64,000 nucleotides of DNA from Desulfobaculum bizertense DSM 18034 (GTDB lineage Bacteria; Desulfobacterota; Desulfovibrionia; Desulfovibrionales; Desulfovibrionaceae): contig NZ_FUYA01000007.1 of NCBI RefSeq assembly GCF_900167065.1, positions 124,001 through 188,000 of the forward strand, read 5' to 3'. This document shows, in pieces, positions 1 to 9,453 of this stretch. The notes under the pieces are model-generated. The model ran no database searches. It saw only the letters and a list, made by a program, of their open reading frames with translations, and was not told where the DNA came from. Every line of letters begins with the position of its first letter. The stretch's first letter is position 1. The translations under genes were made by a program, and so were the position numbers.

Positions 1-2
1 CA

Positions 3-386
3 GCCTCCGAAATTATTCTGGATTTGTCGGCGCAGATTACGGCATGCCTTGAAGGGAAGAGTCCCTTTGCCGGGCGAAAGCCCGTCATGTCGCCGCATCA
101 GTCGAAACTTCCGCACATGAACATGGCTCCTCGTGATGATTTTGAGAGCGAGAAAAGACAGCCTCCAGAAACGGCGTTGGCTTCATCCTGTCTTGCGGGA
201 CTGGAGCAGGATTCTGATGAGTTTGCAGTGGCTTCACTGCTTTCTGCTCGTACGCAGACACATATTGATGCCTTGTCCCGAGAGCTTGGGTGGGAGGCAT
301 CGCGGACCAGTTCTGCACTTTTGATGCTTGAACTCGATGGTCGGGTGCACCAGCTTCCGGGTATGGAATATGTTTTGAGTGCGTGA
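3..386 (+). CDS. dprA: DNA processing protein DprA, C-terminal part (5' truncated by window)
   Basis: The frame is open from the first bases of the window, so the gene begins upstream. What remains is the tail of the Rossmann domain, a poorly conserved linker and a C-terminal winged-helix-like segment (HIDALSRELG...LLMLELDGRV...LPGMEYV) that matches the DprA/Smf C-terminal domain. DprA binds single-stranded DNA and loads RecA during natural transformation; the core catalytic-fold evidence lies outside the window. It overlaps the possible earliest start of the next gene (xerC/D) by a few bases, and dprA followed by a Xer recombinase suggests one operon. The family call rests only on the C-terminal domain. 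Confidence 0.72.
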   Translation, partial: ASEIILDLSAQITACLEGKSPFAGRKPVMSPHQSKLPHMNMAPRDDFESEKRQPPETALASSCLAGLEQDSDEFAVASLLSARTQTHIDALSRELGWEASRTSSALLMLELDGRVHQLPGMEYVLSA

Positions 387-418
387 TGATTTTTTTTGAA
401 AAGGGTATGACGTTTCGT

Positions 419-1348
419 ATGACGAAAAGTAGACAGAAAAAGGCAAATCCAAGTCTTGTTTGGGCATTCCGACAGTATCTTGAGGTGGAGAAGGGCTATA
501 GCGTCGCCACCATTCGAGCCTATGATCGGGATTTGGAGCAGTTTGAAAATTTTTTGAATGCCAGAAGTAAAACCCTTGAACGCCCGGCCGAACTTGAGCG
601 ACAGGATGTTCAGTCGTTTATGGCGGAGCTTCATCGCCAGCGTATGGCAAAAACAAGCGTCGCCAGAAAGCTGTCCTCACTTCGGACGTTTTTTCGATAC
701 ATGGCGCGTGAAGGTGAGATTCAGCATAATCCCAGTTCAGGGGTGCGAAATCCCAAGCAGGAAATTCATCACCCCAAGGCGCTGAATGTGGATCAGGCTT
801 TGGCACTGATGGAAGCAGAAGCCGCAGATAACCCGCGTGCGCTCCGAGACCTCGCGCTTGCCGAGTTGCTGTATGGCTCTGGTTTGCGCATTAGCGAGGC
901 GCTTTCGCTCGATCTGGAAGATCTTGATTTGCGTTCTGCTGTGGTGCGGGTTTTTGGTAAAGGCTCAAAGGAACGAATGACGCCACTGTCAGGGGCAGGG
1001 GTGCAGCGTCTTGGGGCGTATCTGAAGGTTCGTGGAGAGTTTTCTCGTATGCCGTCGCAAAAAGCGCTGTTTTTGGGCGATCGGGGTGGTCGGCTCCAGC
1101 GTCGGCAGGCGTCGCGCATTCTGGAAAAGCTGTCGACAGAAGCAGGGCTGCCAGAAAAGGTGCATCCGCACATGCTGCGGCATAGTTTTGCGACACATCT
1201 CTTGGAGGCTGGCGCAGACCTGCGCAGTGTTCAGGAACTTTTGGGGCACTCTCGGCTTTCCACCACTCAGCGCTATACGCATCTGACCATGTCGAAAATT
1301 ATGCAGACCTATGACAAGGCGCATCCGCGTGCTGCAAAAAAGAAATAA
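419..1348 (+). CDS. Tyrosine recombinase XerC/XerD
   Basis: Site-specific tyrosine recombinase that probably resolves chromosome dimers at dif. From the chosen start the protein is 309 residues, close to the usual 300. An N-terminal SAM-like core-binding domain (about 10-95) precedes the catalytic domain. The catalytic set is complete: R157 in SGLRISE, Lys in GKGSK, H251 and R254 in HMLRHSFATHLL, H277 in LGHS and nucleophile Y286 in TTQRYTH. The frame is open from a GTG at 383, but the ATG at 419 sits 13 bases after an AAGGG and gives the normal length; ATG 407 is the alternative. XerC versus XerD cannot be separated by eye. It ends 6 bases before a convergent gene. Confidence 0.9.
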   Translation: MTKSRQKKANPSLVWAFRQYLEVEKGYSVATIRAYDRDLEQFENFLNARSKTLERPAELERQDVQSFMAELHRQRMAKTSVARKLSSLRTFFRYMAREGEIQHNPSSGVRNPKQEIHHPKALNVDQALALMEAEAADNPRALRDLALAELLYGSGLRISEALSLDLEDLDLRSAVVRVFGKGSKERMTPLSGAGVQRLGAYLKVRGEFSRMPSQKALFLGDRGGRLQRRQASRILEKLSTEAGLPEKVHPHMLRHSFATHLLEAGADLRSVQELLGHSRLSTTQRYTHLTMSKIMQTYDKAHPRAAKKK

Positions 1349-1354
1349 GTTTTC

Positions 1355-1804
1355 CTAGAGGTCTTTTTGCATGGGGACAAAGCGAATGCCGTGAATGTCC
1401 TGCATATCCTGTGTCGGCCGGAATCCAAGCCGAGTATACACCGGGATGGCACAGGGTGAAGAGTTGACTGTGATGGTGCAGTCTTTTGTGAACGTGAAAG
1501 CCTTGTTGAGAAGCGCGGTGGCAATGCCTTTGCCGTGCCAGTCGCAGTGCGTAAAAAGCAGGGCAATGTGTCTGCCTTTTTGTACTTCGAGGAGGCCAAT
1601 TATTTGGGTGTTGTGCCGCGCAATAAAAAAAACAGACTCAGCAGAAAAGCGCTGGCGCAGAGCTGCTGGGGTGATGAATGCAAAGAACTGTTCCTGGCCG
1701 GTCTGGCTGTAATCTGGAGCGATGCAACGCAAAAAGACCGAAGCAACGAGTTCGCGGGCCGCAGGAATTTCCTGCTCCGTCATGGTATGAAGGGTAAAAG
1801 ACAT
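1355..1804 (-). CDS. GNAT family N-acetyltransferase
   Basis: 149-residue protein with the GNAT acetyl-CoA binding signature CDWHGKGIATALL near residues 86-98 and a C-terminal IPVYTRLGF segment, which is the usual motif B of the family. It likely transfers an acetyl group to a small molecule or protein amine in the cytoplasm; the substrate cannot be predicted. It is convergent with xerC/D, with only six bases between stop codons. No clear Shine-Dalgarno sequence precedes the ATG at 1804; a second ATG seven codons in is an alternative. Confidence 0.8.
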   Translation of the reverse strand: MSFTLHTMTEQEIPAARELVASVFLRCIAPDYSQTGQEQFFAFITPAALRQRFSAESVFFIARHNTQIIGLLEVQKGRHIALLFTHCDWHGKGIATALLNKAFTFTKDCTITVNSSPCAIPVYTRLGFRPTQDMQDIHGIRFVPMQKDL

Positions 1805-1849
1805 AATTGTGTGTTGTGAAGAAAGCCGGGGCTGTTGCTCTGGCCTTTT

Positions 1850-2176
1850 TTATGACTGAAATTCACATTCGCGCTGGTGCAGTGCCGCAATGTCTGGATC
1901 TGGTTCCAGCACATCACCAAGCTCTGGGCCAAGGATCTTTCCGGGCCACTTGTAGAAGCAGTAGCCGTATTCCTTGACTGCAGTAATGATGCGTTTTTGA
2001 CCGCCAGCTGCAAAGGGAAGGTGGGAGGGAAGAATAGACCCCTTGGACAGGCTGAGCTTGCCAAAAAGGTAGAGAATATTAAACGGCACACAGTTTTCTG
2101 GAGTCAGATCCCGTTCGATAACCAAATAGGTTTTGGGAAAGTTCAGGCCACAGTATGTCTTGTAAAGCGAAGTCAT
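1850..2176 (-). CDS. Hypothetical protein
   Basis: About 108 residues starting MTSLYKTYCG. I recognise no family. It has no signal peptide or membrane segment and is rich in aromatic residues, with several cysteines. The frame is open 20 codons further upstream, but the internal ATG at 2176 has a GGGAGA about ten bases upstream and is preferred. It lies 45 bases upstream of the acetyltransferase on the same strand, so the two may be cotranscribed. Coding status is supported by an uninterrupted frame and its position, not by homology. Confidence 0.55.
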   Translation of the reverse strand: MTSLYKTYCGLNFPKTYLVIERDLTPENCVPFNILYLFGKLSLSKGSILPSHLPFAAGGQKRIITAVKEYGYCFYKWPGKILGPELGDVLEPDPDIAALHQRECEFQS

Positions 2177-2443
2177 GGGTGTGCGTTCTCCCCGCGCTGA
2201 ATTCAACAAACAGGACTGGACAAGATGCGTCTGCAAGAAAAGACGCAGTGCTTTGAATAAACGAGCCTGTCGTTCTCGACATACGACAAACTCTTTTGTG
2301 TTACGTTTTGAGTATAAAAAAGAAAACCTCGTAACCCTTATGATGAAGATATACTAAATAAGGTGTCAGCGCAATGACTTGTCGAAAAAGGGCGGAGAAG
2401 CCGGGGAAAGCCGCGTCAGCTCTGGATTTGTCGGCTTTCTGAC

Positions 2444-2475
2444 AAAAAAGCGCCACCGGGGAGCAGTGGCGCTTT
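2444..2475 (-). terminator. Rho-independent terminator of the addAB operon
   Basis: A ten-base stem (AAAGCGCCAC / GTGGCGCTTT) with a nine-base loop lies 20 bases past the addB stop and runs into a T tract on the minus strand. Confidence 0.85.
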
Positions 2476-2494
2476 GGGTAACTGTTTTGATTTT

Positions 2495-5416
2495 TTACTG
2501 CTTTTGACATGCGAAGCCATAGGGGCACCAGTCGCAATAATGGCCGGGGGTGGATGTGAAAACCGGGGTTTTGAGCATGTGTGAGAGGACAAAGCGCAGA
2601 GCGCGGGGCGTGTATTCACAAATGGCATCTTCTCGGATTTCTTCGCTATCTGCGTCGGAAAACAGCTCTGATTCCATTCCCTCGGTGCGCAGTTCAACCC
2701 AGCCTGCATTGGCAGGTACAACGCCATTTTCCAGATAATACAGGTAAGCGTAGAGCGGGAGCTGGAGACTCGGAAGTTTTTCTGCAAGCATCACCAAAAG
2801 CTCGTCGTCTGCTGTTTCCTGTTCATAGCCTCGGGCGATGTCGTCCCAAAAATCAATGTCTGTCCAAATCCCACGCTTGGGCATGGGCATCCCACCGGTT
2901 TTGTAATCCAGAATAGTGATTCCACCCGCGCGTTCATCCACACGGTCAAGGGTGCCCTGCAACAGAATGTTCAGGTCGCCAATGGGTGTTTTTTGGTCGA
3001 TCTTTTCCTCAAGTTTGAGGATCGTGGTCGTGCCCTGATTTTTCAAGAAACGGCGCAGGCGTTCGCGACCGCTCAGGTTAAGCCCTTCGCGCATGTCCCA
3101 CGGCATCTGTTTGAAGAATTTTGAGTCAGTAAGCCTGCGGGTAAATTCATCCTGCAGGTCTGCGGGATCAAGTGTGCTCAGGTTCGTGAGTTCGCCGCGG
3201 TATGGCAAAAAAAAGTGGTGCAGCACGTCGTGCACAATGGTGCCGAGTTCTGCTGGATCGCCCGCTTCGTTTACTTCGTCCAGTGGCTTGAGTGGAGTCA
3301 GGTACTTATAAAAGAACATCACCGGGCAGCGCAGGTAACTGTCCAGAAGCGACGGCGAAAGCGAACGCTTGTGGAGCATGTCCAGCAGACGGTTCTGGAT
3401 GGTTCCGGTCTTTTCAATTTCAGTTTCCCGAAGTGGGATGCCCCGGATGGGGAAGCTGACTGTTTTGACAGGCCCGGTGCCCGGTTCAATGAGATGTCCC
3501 TCCCGCTTTTCTTCTTCCCAAAGCAGCTCTTCGACAAACCTGCTTCGGACACTTTTGCCACCAAGAGCGCCCGCGCCATCCTCACCATTGCGATAATAAA
3601 TGCAGACGTCCTGAGCACCAGCCAAAAGCCGATGGAAGTTGTGTGCTGAAACAAGGCTCCTGTGGCGGTGGTCCGGCAGACCGAGTTCGCGGCGAAGCGG
3701 TTCTGGCAAAAGTGGGTCATAGGCCGTGCTGCCGGGGAGTTTGTCATCTGTGGCGTCTAGAATGTGGACATGCGAAAAGCGCAGAAGACGGGATTCCAGA
3801 ATACCCATGATTTGCAAACCAGACAGTGGCTCTGCCTCAAACGGGACGCGTTCACGGTTAATGAACTGGCGCAGGATGGAGTAGAGCACTGACGGAGAAT
3901 AGGTATCGTGGCTGATTTGGCTGTCGGTCAGCGTCGGAATGGATTCCTTGACCAGCCTAAACAGACATTCGGCGTCAATGGGGAACTTATGCCACTGGGA
4001 ACTGCCCTCGTCCTCAGGCAGGAGCACATCCGCAACACCAAGCAGGGCGTCACCAAGTCCGGCAAGAGAATTGACGCTCTCAAAGGCTGTGCAGCAGGCC
4101 CGGAGCACTTCGTGCAGGCCTTCGAGCTGTGCCGTTTTAAATGCATCATCAGCATCATCTGGCCAGTTTTCTGTCTGCGGCACCCATTCCAGCGGATTGA
4201 GATATTTTCCGCCACGACGGATAGCCTTTTCAAATTCTCGCAAAATGGCTCGCAGGGGCACGGTGCCCTTGGGTGTGAGCATTTTGATGTAGGGGTGGCG
4301 CAAGAGGTTGATAAGTTCGCGCCAGTAGTAGCGTCCCGGTCCCTGAGATGTTTCCTGCAGGCGCAAAATAATGTCTACAAGGCGGTGCAGGTTGGAGTGG
4401 GACAGAGGGTAGCCCATGGAAATATTGATGTCTTTGTCGGGCAGGTGGTGGAGCACAGGCATCAGTGAAGACGTATCTGGAACCACGACTGCCGTGTCGT
4501 GTCCATCCGTTCCGGCCATGTTTTTTTCCAGTTCCCGGAGCTGAGAATGCAGGTCAAAGCCCTCAATGAACTGGATGTCTGGGCGGGGTGCTGTTCGGGG
4601 ACTGACGGCTAGGTCTGTGAGTTCGGCCTTGGCTCCCCAGCGTTTCAGCCAGCGGAGGTGCTCTTTGCAGGTCCAGTGCGCCCGGTCTGGCTCGTCAACA
4701 ATGGCCGGGTCCGTGTGGAACACAACGCGTGCTGCGTCTGCTTTCCACAGCGTTTCAAAAATGGCGTTTTCTGTTCCGGTCAGCGCGTAGAAGCCTGCAA
4801 TCCAGATTTGCTTTTCTTTGGCAATGGCGACCAGCTCTTCTGGGTGAGAGGCAACAAAACAGGCGTCGCGGCCCGGCGTGGTCCAGCCCTTGGCTTCCAG
4901 CATCTTTTCATACTGCTCATGGATGGCAGCCAGCTGTTCCAGAAGTGCGGCGGCCATTGGCTGTACTTCTCCAGAAAGGTGCAGCAGGTTTGCTGGGGTG
5001 CGGCCATGGCGGAAGAACTCTTCCAGCAGTTCTGCAAGGCGGACGCCCCATGGGTAGAAATGCTCCCGTTCAACGGGCAGTCGGGAAAGCAGCCCTTCAC
5101 CGGACTGATGCAGGTCCTGAACAATGTCAAAAAGCATTCCAGCCCTGTCCAGAAGCGAAACCGTGCGCAGGGGGCGAGGGTCCATTTCCTGTCGCAGATG
5201 GGGAATCCATTCGTTGATGGACAGACCTTCTGGCAAAAAGAGAGGTTTTGGGACCTCTGGGTCCTGAGCAAGAAATTCCTGCAAGTGCCGTTGCGGGCGC
5301 TGGTGTGGGTAGAGAATGAGGACGTCGCGAAGCTCTGTCCCGTGCGCTTCGAGCAGCAGGCGCTTGAGAGTGGCGACAAAGTCGGCGCTCCAGTCAATGA
5401 CGGTTACTTGCTGCAT
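2495..5416 (-). CDS. addB: AddB-like PD-(D/E)XK nuclease subunit of the AddAB/RecBCD-type helicase-nuclease
   Basis: 973-residue partner of AddA that processes double-strand DNA ends for RecA-dependent repair. The C-terminal nuclease domain shows ITILDYKTGG, the PD-(D/E)XK catalytic core. Cysteines for the AddB-type 4Fe-4S cluster are visible: one in SYLRCPVMFF before the nuclease domain and three in the C-terminal HYCDWCPYGFACQKQ. The N-terminal two thirds resemble a degraded helicase, as in AddB. The start overlaps the upstream DUF523 gene by 13 bases and a GAGGAG lies upstream. It closes the EamA-addA-DUF523-addB transcription unit. The exact subfamily (AddB versus the bacteroidete-like RecB-type nuclease) is an inference. 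Confidence 0.87.
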   Translation of the reverse strand: MQQVTVIDWSADFVATLKRLLLEAHGTELRDVLILYPHQRPQRHLQEFLAQDPEVPKPLFLPEGLSINEWIPHLRQEMDPRPLRTVSLLDRAGMLFDIVQDLHQSGEGLLSRLPVEREHFYPWGVRLAELLEEFFRHGRTPANLLHLSGEVQPMAAALLEQLAAIHEQYEKMLEAKGWTTPGRDACFVASHPEELVAIAKEKQIWIAGFYALTGTENAIFETLWKADAARVVFHTDPAIVDEPDRAHWTCKEHLRWLKRWGAKAELTDLAVSPRTAPRPDIQFIEGFDLHSQLRELEKNMAGTDGHDTAVVVPDTSSLMPVLHHLPDKDINISMGYPLSHSNLHRLVDIILRLQETSQGPGRYYWRELINLLRHPYIKMLTPKGTVPLRAILREFEKAIRRGGKYLNPLEWVPQTENWPDDADDAFKTAQLEGLHEVLRACCTAFESVNSLAGLGDALLGVADVLLPEDEGSSQWHKFPIDAECLFRLVKESIPTLTDSQISHDTYSPSVLYSILRQFINRERVPFEAEPLSGLQIMGILESRLLRFSHVHILDATDDKLPGSTAYDPLLPEPLRRELGLPDHRHRSLVSAHNFHRLLAGAQDVCIYYRNGEDGAGALGGKSVRSRFVEELLWEEEKREGHLIEPGTGPVKTVSFPIRGIPLRETEIEKTGTIQNRLLDMLHKRSLSPSLLDSYLRCPVMFFYKYLTPLKPLDEVNEAGDPAELGTIVHDVLHHFFLPYRGELTNLSTLDPADLQDEFTRRLTDSKFFKQMPWDMREGLNLSGRERLRRFLKNQGTTTILKLEEKIDQKTPIGDLNILLQGTLDRVDERAGGITILDYKTGGMPMPKRGIWTDIDFWDDIARGYEQETADDELLVMLAEKLPSLQLPLYAYLYYLENGVVPANAGWVELRTEGMESELFSDADSEEIREDAICEYTPRALRFVLSHMLKTPVFTSTPGHYCDWCPYGFACQKQ

Positions 5417-5871
5417 GGCTCGCCGTTCTCCTCAAGGTCGGATTCGGTGAAAATGGCGAGTCCGTTTTCACGACAGAGTGCGGCGAACAGGCCATCTCCG
5501 GGAACATGGATATGCTGGAATGTGCCATCATAAATGACACCTGCGCCACAGCTTGGAGAGCGCTCCTTGAGCACGGCTGCCGTGCATCCGGCGAGCGAGG
5601 CAATGCGAAACGCTTCCTGTGCTCCGCGTGCAAAGTATTCGGTGACGTTTTCGTCTCTGTCATTCCAGACCTCGACAGCCTCACCATTTTTACGGATTTC
5701 ACAGCAGGGGCGAGGTGTGGGCAGACCACCGAGCTGCTCTGGGCAAACCGGAATGGCCCGGCCCTGTCGCACCAGCTCAACGACAGCTTCGCAGAGGTTA
5801 TCCCCGCCACTATATTTACAGCAGCATCCTGCAAGACATGCGCTCACAATAATTTTTTTATGCGTGTTCAT
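5404..5871 (-). CDS. DUF523 family protein
   Basis: 155-residue cysteine-rich protein of DUF523, whose function is not established. Visible hallmarks are VSACLAGCCCKYSG at the N terminus, VCPEQLGGLPTPRP in the middle and LKERSPSCG later; the clustered cysteines suggest a metal or Fe-S site. It lies between addA and addB and overlaps both (about 14 and 13 bases), so all three are likely translationally coupled. A GGAG seven bases before the ATG at 5871 supports the start. Whether it takes part in DNA repair or is only carried in the operon is unknown. Confidence 0.88.
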   Translation of the reverse strand: MNTHKKIIVSACLAGCCCKYSGGDNLCEAVVELVRQGRAIPVCPEQLGGLPTPRPCCEIRKNGEAVEVWNDRDENVTEYFARGAQEAFRIASLAGCTAAVLKERSPSCGAGVIYDGTFQHIHVPGDGLFAALCRENGLAIFTESDLEENGEPCSK

Positions 5872-8800
5872 TTGTCGTCTCCGGGTTGGATGCAGAAACC
5901 GTCACGGTTTCCTGCTTGTCGAGGTAAAGAATGATGCCGCGATATGGGGCCGAAAGTCCGGGCATGGCCTGCGTCAGGCGCAGATAGCGCCGGACCTGGT
6001 CAATGTGCTCCTCACGTTTGCCACCTGTTTTGTATTCCACCACAAGTGTTCCGGAATCATTGGTGACCAAAAGATCTGGACGGTGTTCGTTACCGTCTTT
6101 GTCGAGTATGGGGCACTCTGGAGAACCTTCTGTAATCCACTGTACAAAATCAGGCACTTCGACAGCCCAGCGAAGGAGTCCCTCGGCTTCGGCTGTAATG
6201 GCCTCACGCTTGCGATCCCCAATGGGCAAAATGTCGACGTGCGCAGCTACGGCACTTGCTGCGGCCCGGTGAATGTCTTCCGTCATGTCGCCAGTAAAGT
6301 GCAGGCGGTCCATTGCTTCGTGCATGAGTGTGCCACGGGCGCGTTCATCCCAGTTGCGTCCAGACAGCATATCTTCCCGCGTGACGTCTTTGGCAAAGTG
6401 ACGGTGAATTTTGAGGCGGGGGAGCCATGCCATTGGGCGCGCTGCGGTTTCTGATGCGTCATCAAAGAGCTGTACTGGTGCGGTGTGCTCTTCGTCGTTT
6501 TTGCTTTCCTCTTTTGGGAGGCTGTCGGTTTCTGCGCGTTGCGTATCGCTTGGGGCGACCTTTTTTTCTGCTTCTGGTCTGGCGGCGTCCTGAGTGAGGG
6601 CGTCAGCGGGATCACTCTCGAGGAGCTGGTCCACGTAACTCCCGTTGAAATCCGGGGCAAAGTCTGGCTCATAGCTTTCGCCAAGGCTGCCGTTTTCATC
6701 AACGTCTGGTACAGGTTCGGCATCGCGCGTGCAATAGAAGTCCTCTGGCAACTCATCAAGATAGCTCGAACCTGCAAAGCTTTCGTCGTCAGGAACGGGC
6801 GCTGTTTCTTCATGGGCTGTGCTTCGGCGTTCAGTCCGGGGCTGTGGATTTTCGCCATAGTCCAGCACCGGAGTCCCCTCAAAATCTTCATCCCACGGCA
6901 AGGCGCTGGTGATTTTCTCCAGCCCGCGCACCATTGGATAGCGGGTTCGAAATGCCGGTGTGCTGGTTAAAAAGGCATACAGTTCATCCACCGGGCGAGT
7001 CCACGCAACGTAAAGCAGGTTGAGCTGTTCCTGCAAAATCGCGGTCAGGCGCTCCCAGTAGAGCGGGCCAAAGTCCTTGCTCCGCAGGGGAGAAAGCAGG
7101 TGCATTGAGCCAATTTCTGTGATGGCGAGTTCGTTATGCATATTGAACTGCCAGTGATGGAAGGGCACAACGCAGACCGGGAACTCCAGTCCCTTGGATT
7201 GGTGGATGGTCATGACGCGGATAGCATCAATGCTGTCTGGCAGGGGGACTTTTTCTTCACCGCCAGAGTCGCGCCAGTAGTCCAGAAATGCAGAAAGTGA
7301 TTGGTGCCCGGCTTCCTGTGCGCAGTGGATGACTTCCATAAAGCGCCGCACAAAGAGTTCGTCTTTGGGGTTGCGTTCAATGACCCGGAAGTGGCGGCAG
7401 ATTTCCTGCACCATGTCGTACGGACTCATAAGCCCAGCCTGAAGCTGAAACGGTGAAATATGCCGGTCCCACAGCTCTGGGAATGCCTCGCGAAAGCGTG
7501 GGAAAAGCGGGCTGTGGGAACAGGTACAGAGCCAGTTGCTGAGGTCCTTGATATCCACGCCTGTGTGACGCAGGAAAATATCCTCACCAGAAATGAACTC
7601 CCAGAATGCAAGGTCATCAAAGGGATAGTCCATAAAGGTCATTATGGCCACGAGCTGGCGAATGAGCGGATGCTCGGCAAGGCTCAGGCTGTTTTCCGTG
7701 ATGACTGGCACACCCCATTCAATGAGCCAGCGCGAAACCTCTGCAGCTTCGGAGTTGGTGCGAACCAGCACGGCAACGTCACCAAAGGGGCGGCGCTTGG
7801 CGAGATTTTCAACAAGAAGCTGATGGAGTTTTTCGCGGACATTTTCAAAGAGTCCGTCCTTGTCATCTCCTTCAATTTTCTGGAGCTGGACAAAGCCACC
7901 AGAGCCGAGTTTGTGCTCTGGGACGTCCTGCGCTGCACCATGAAAAAGATGCTGAATGCGCTCGGCAAAGCGTTCGATAGCGTCCCCGGCTCCCTTGGTG
8001 TCTTTGGGGAACATGGCCGTGGCAAGCTCCGAGGCGTTTTCTGGGGATTCCAGCGCGCTAAAGATTGTGTTGTTAAAGCGGATGATGCGTTCGGTGCTAC
8101 GCCAGTTGTTGGGCAGTGAACGCCGCTCCGGATCTGTCATGGCGAGCAGTTCCGGATCCTCCGGTACTTCGTCAAAAAGCGCTGCATCGCCACCACGCCA
8201 GCCGTAAATGGCCTGCTTGATGTCGCCAACAAAGAACATGCTGCCGCCCTTGGCAAGGCATTCCGCGGCGAGTGGGTGCAGGGCTTGCCACTGGTCGCGG
8301 CCTGTGTCCTGAAATTCGTCAATGAGGATGTGCATGAGCCTTGTGCCCATGCGGCAGTATGCGTCAGGCACTCCTGTGTCGTGGTCCAGAAGCCGTGTTG
8401 CAAGGGAAGGGCACAGGCTGTTCAGCAGTACGCCGCTTTCGGTTTCTTTGCGCTCAAGATCCTGCAAAATTCGGTCAGCAAGTGGAACAAAAGGCGCAAA
8501 GTTCCGGGCGCCTTCAATGGCCGGGCGCAGGGATTTGTATGCAGTCCATGCCTGCTGGAGATTCTGGAACACTGCTTCGTCTGCGGGGCTGACATCGTCC
8601 TGCGACTTTTTGTTGACGCAGTCGCAAAAGCTCATGTTGAGCATGAGCTTGGAGTCTGGGGTTTTGTCTGTGCCAGAGAAGGCAAGGCATTTGTCCAGAA
8701 AGTTCAGGAAATGCTTTTTGACGGCCAGCCTGTTTTGAACCTGTGTTTGCAGCTCGCGTGCTGCATTTTGCATTGCAAAGCGCAGGTCATTCAGGATGTC

Positions 8801-9430
8801 ATTCAGTTTTTGTGGGTCGGTTTCGAGCTGCTCGCTGTGCGTCAGACGAAAGCGAAGCACATCCAGCAGGCGCTGGCGGAAAGATGCGGAAAGATCAAAG
8901 CCTTTTTTTTGCTCAAGGTAGAGCATGGCCTGAAGGGCATTGAGTAGAAGCTGCTGCTCTTCGGTGTGCCCGTTTTCGGCCTGTGCAGCCAGCTCGTCAA
9001 ACAGCTCTTCGAAGAGTTCATTGATGTCAAAAATAACAGTGAAGTCGGGAGAAACGCCAACATCCAGCGCAAAGATGCGCATGAACATGTTGAGCAGGCT
9101 ATCAATGGTTCGGATGTTGAGCTGGTGATAGTGGCGCAGAATTCGGGTGAGCCAGAGGGCGGCCTCGTTTGCCTTCCATTCTCCGGCTGGGCCGCTTTTG
9201 TCGCCAAGGGCGCGGGCCTTGAGCGAGCTGATGACGCGCTCTTTCATTTCTGCGGCGGCCTTGTTGGTGAATGTCACGGCCATGATTTCTGACCAGCCAT
9301 AGCCTTCACCGGGTATGGCTCCGCAGGCGGCTGGAACACCGTCATTGGCATTTTTGAGCAGTCGCAAAAAACGGCTGGTGAGTTCAAAGGTTTTTCCGGA
9401 ACCAGCAGAAGCTTTGACCTGTTCGAGCAT
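5858..9430 (-). CDS. addA: AddA/RecB-like UvrD-family helicase-nuclease
   Basis: 1190-residue SF1A helicase fused to a C-terminal nuclease; with AddB it would unwind and resect DNA ends. Motifs in order: Walker A ASAGSGKTFELTSR near residue 8, VTFTNKAAAEMKER (Ia), ILIDEFQDTG (II), FVGDIKQAIYGWRGGD (III), VMTIHQSKGLEFP (V) and LLYVAWTRPVDEL (VI). The C-terminal PDLLVTNDSGTLVVEYKTGG is the PD-(D/E)XK nuclease. An acidic low-complexity stretch of roughly 150 residues separates helicase and nuclease. It lies 23 bases downstream of the EamA gene and overlaps DUF523. Length and motif order fit AddA well. Confidence 0.9.
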   Translation of the reverse strand: MLEQVKASAGSGKTFELTSRFLRLLKNANDGVPAACGAIPGEGYGWSEIMAVTFTNKAAAEMKERVISSLKARALGDKSGPAGEWKANEAALWLTRILRHYHQLNIRTIDSLLNMFMRIFALDVGVSPDFTVIFDINELFEELFDELAAQAENGHTEEQQLLLNALQAMLYLEQKKGFDLSASFRQRLLDVLRFRLTHSEQLETDPQKLNDILNDLRFAMQNAARELQTQVQNRLAVKKHFLNFLDKCLAFSGTDKTPDSKLMLNMSFCDCVNKKSQDDVSPADEAVFQNLQQAWTAYKSLRPAIEGARNFAPFVPLADRILQDLERKETESGVLLNSLCPSLATRLLDHDTGVPDAYCRMGTRLMHILIDEFQDTGRDQWQALHPLAAECLAKGGSMFFVGDIKQAIYGWRGGDAALFDEVPEDPELLAMTDPERRSLPNNWRSTERIIRFNNTIFSALESPENASELATAMFPKDTKGAGDAIERFAERIQHLFHGAAQDVPEHKLGSGGFVQLQKIEGDDKDGLFENVREKLHQLLVENLAKRRPFGDVAVLVRTNSEAAEVSRWLIEWGVPVITENSLSLAEHPLIRQLVAIMTFMDYPFDDLAFWEFISGEDIFLRHTGVDIKDLSNWLCTCSHSPLFPRFREAFPELWDRHISPFQLQAGLMSPYDMVQEICRHFRVIERNPKDELFVRRFMEVIHCAQEAGHQSLSAFLDYWRDSGGEEKVPLPDSIDAIRVMTIHQSKGLEFPVCVVPFHHWQFNMHNELAITEIGSMHLLSPLRSKDFGPLYWERLTAILQEQLNLLYVAWTRPVDELYAFLTSTPAFRTRYPMVRGLEKITSALPWDEDFEGTPVLDYGENPQPRTERRSTAHEETAPVPDDESFAGSSYLDELPEDFYCTRDAEPVPDVDENGSLGESYEPDFAPDFNGSYVDQLLESDPADALTQDAARPEAEKKVAPSDTQRAETDSLPKEESKNDEEHTAPVQLFDDASETAARPMAWLPRLKIHRHFAKDVTREDMLSGRNWDERARGTLMHEAMDRLHFTGDMTEDIHRAAASAVAAHVDILPIGDRKREAITAEAEGLLRWAVEVPDFVQWITEGSPECPILDKDGNEHRPDLLVTNDSGTLVVEYKTGGKREEHIDQVRRYLRLTQAMPGLSAPYRGIILYLDKQETVTVSASNPETTNEHA

Positions 9431-9453
9431 GATGGAGTCCAGCCAGAGGCGGG

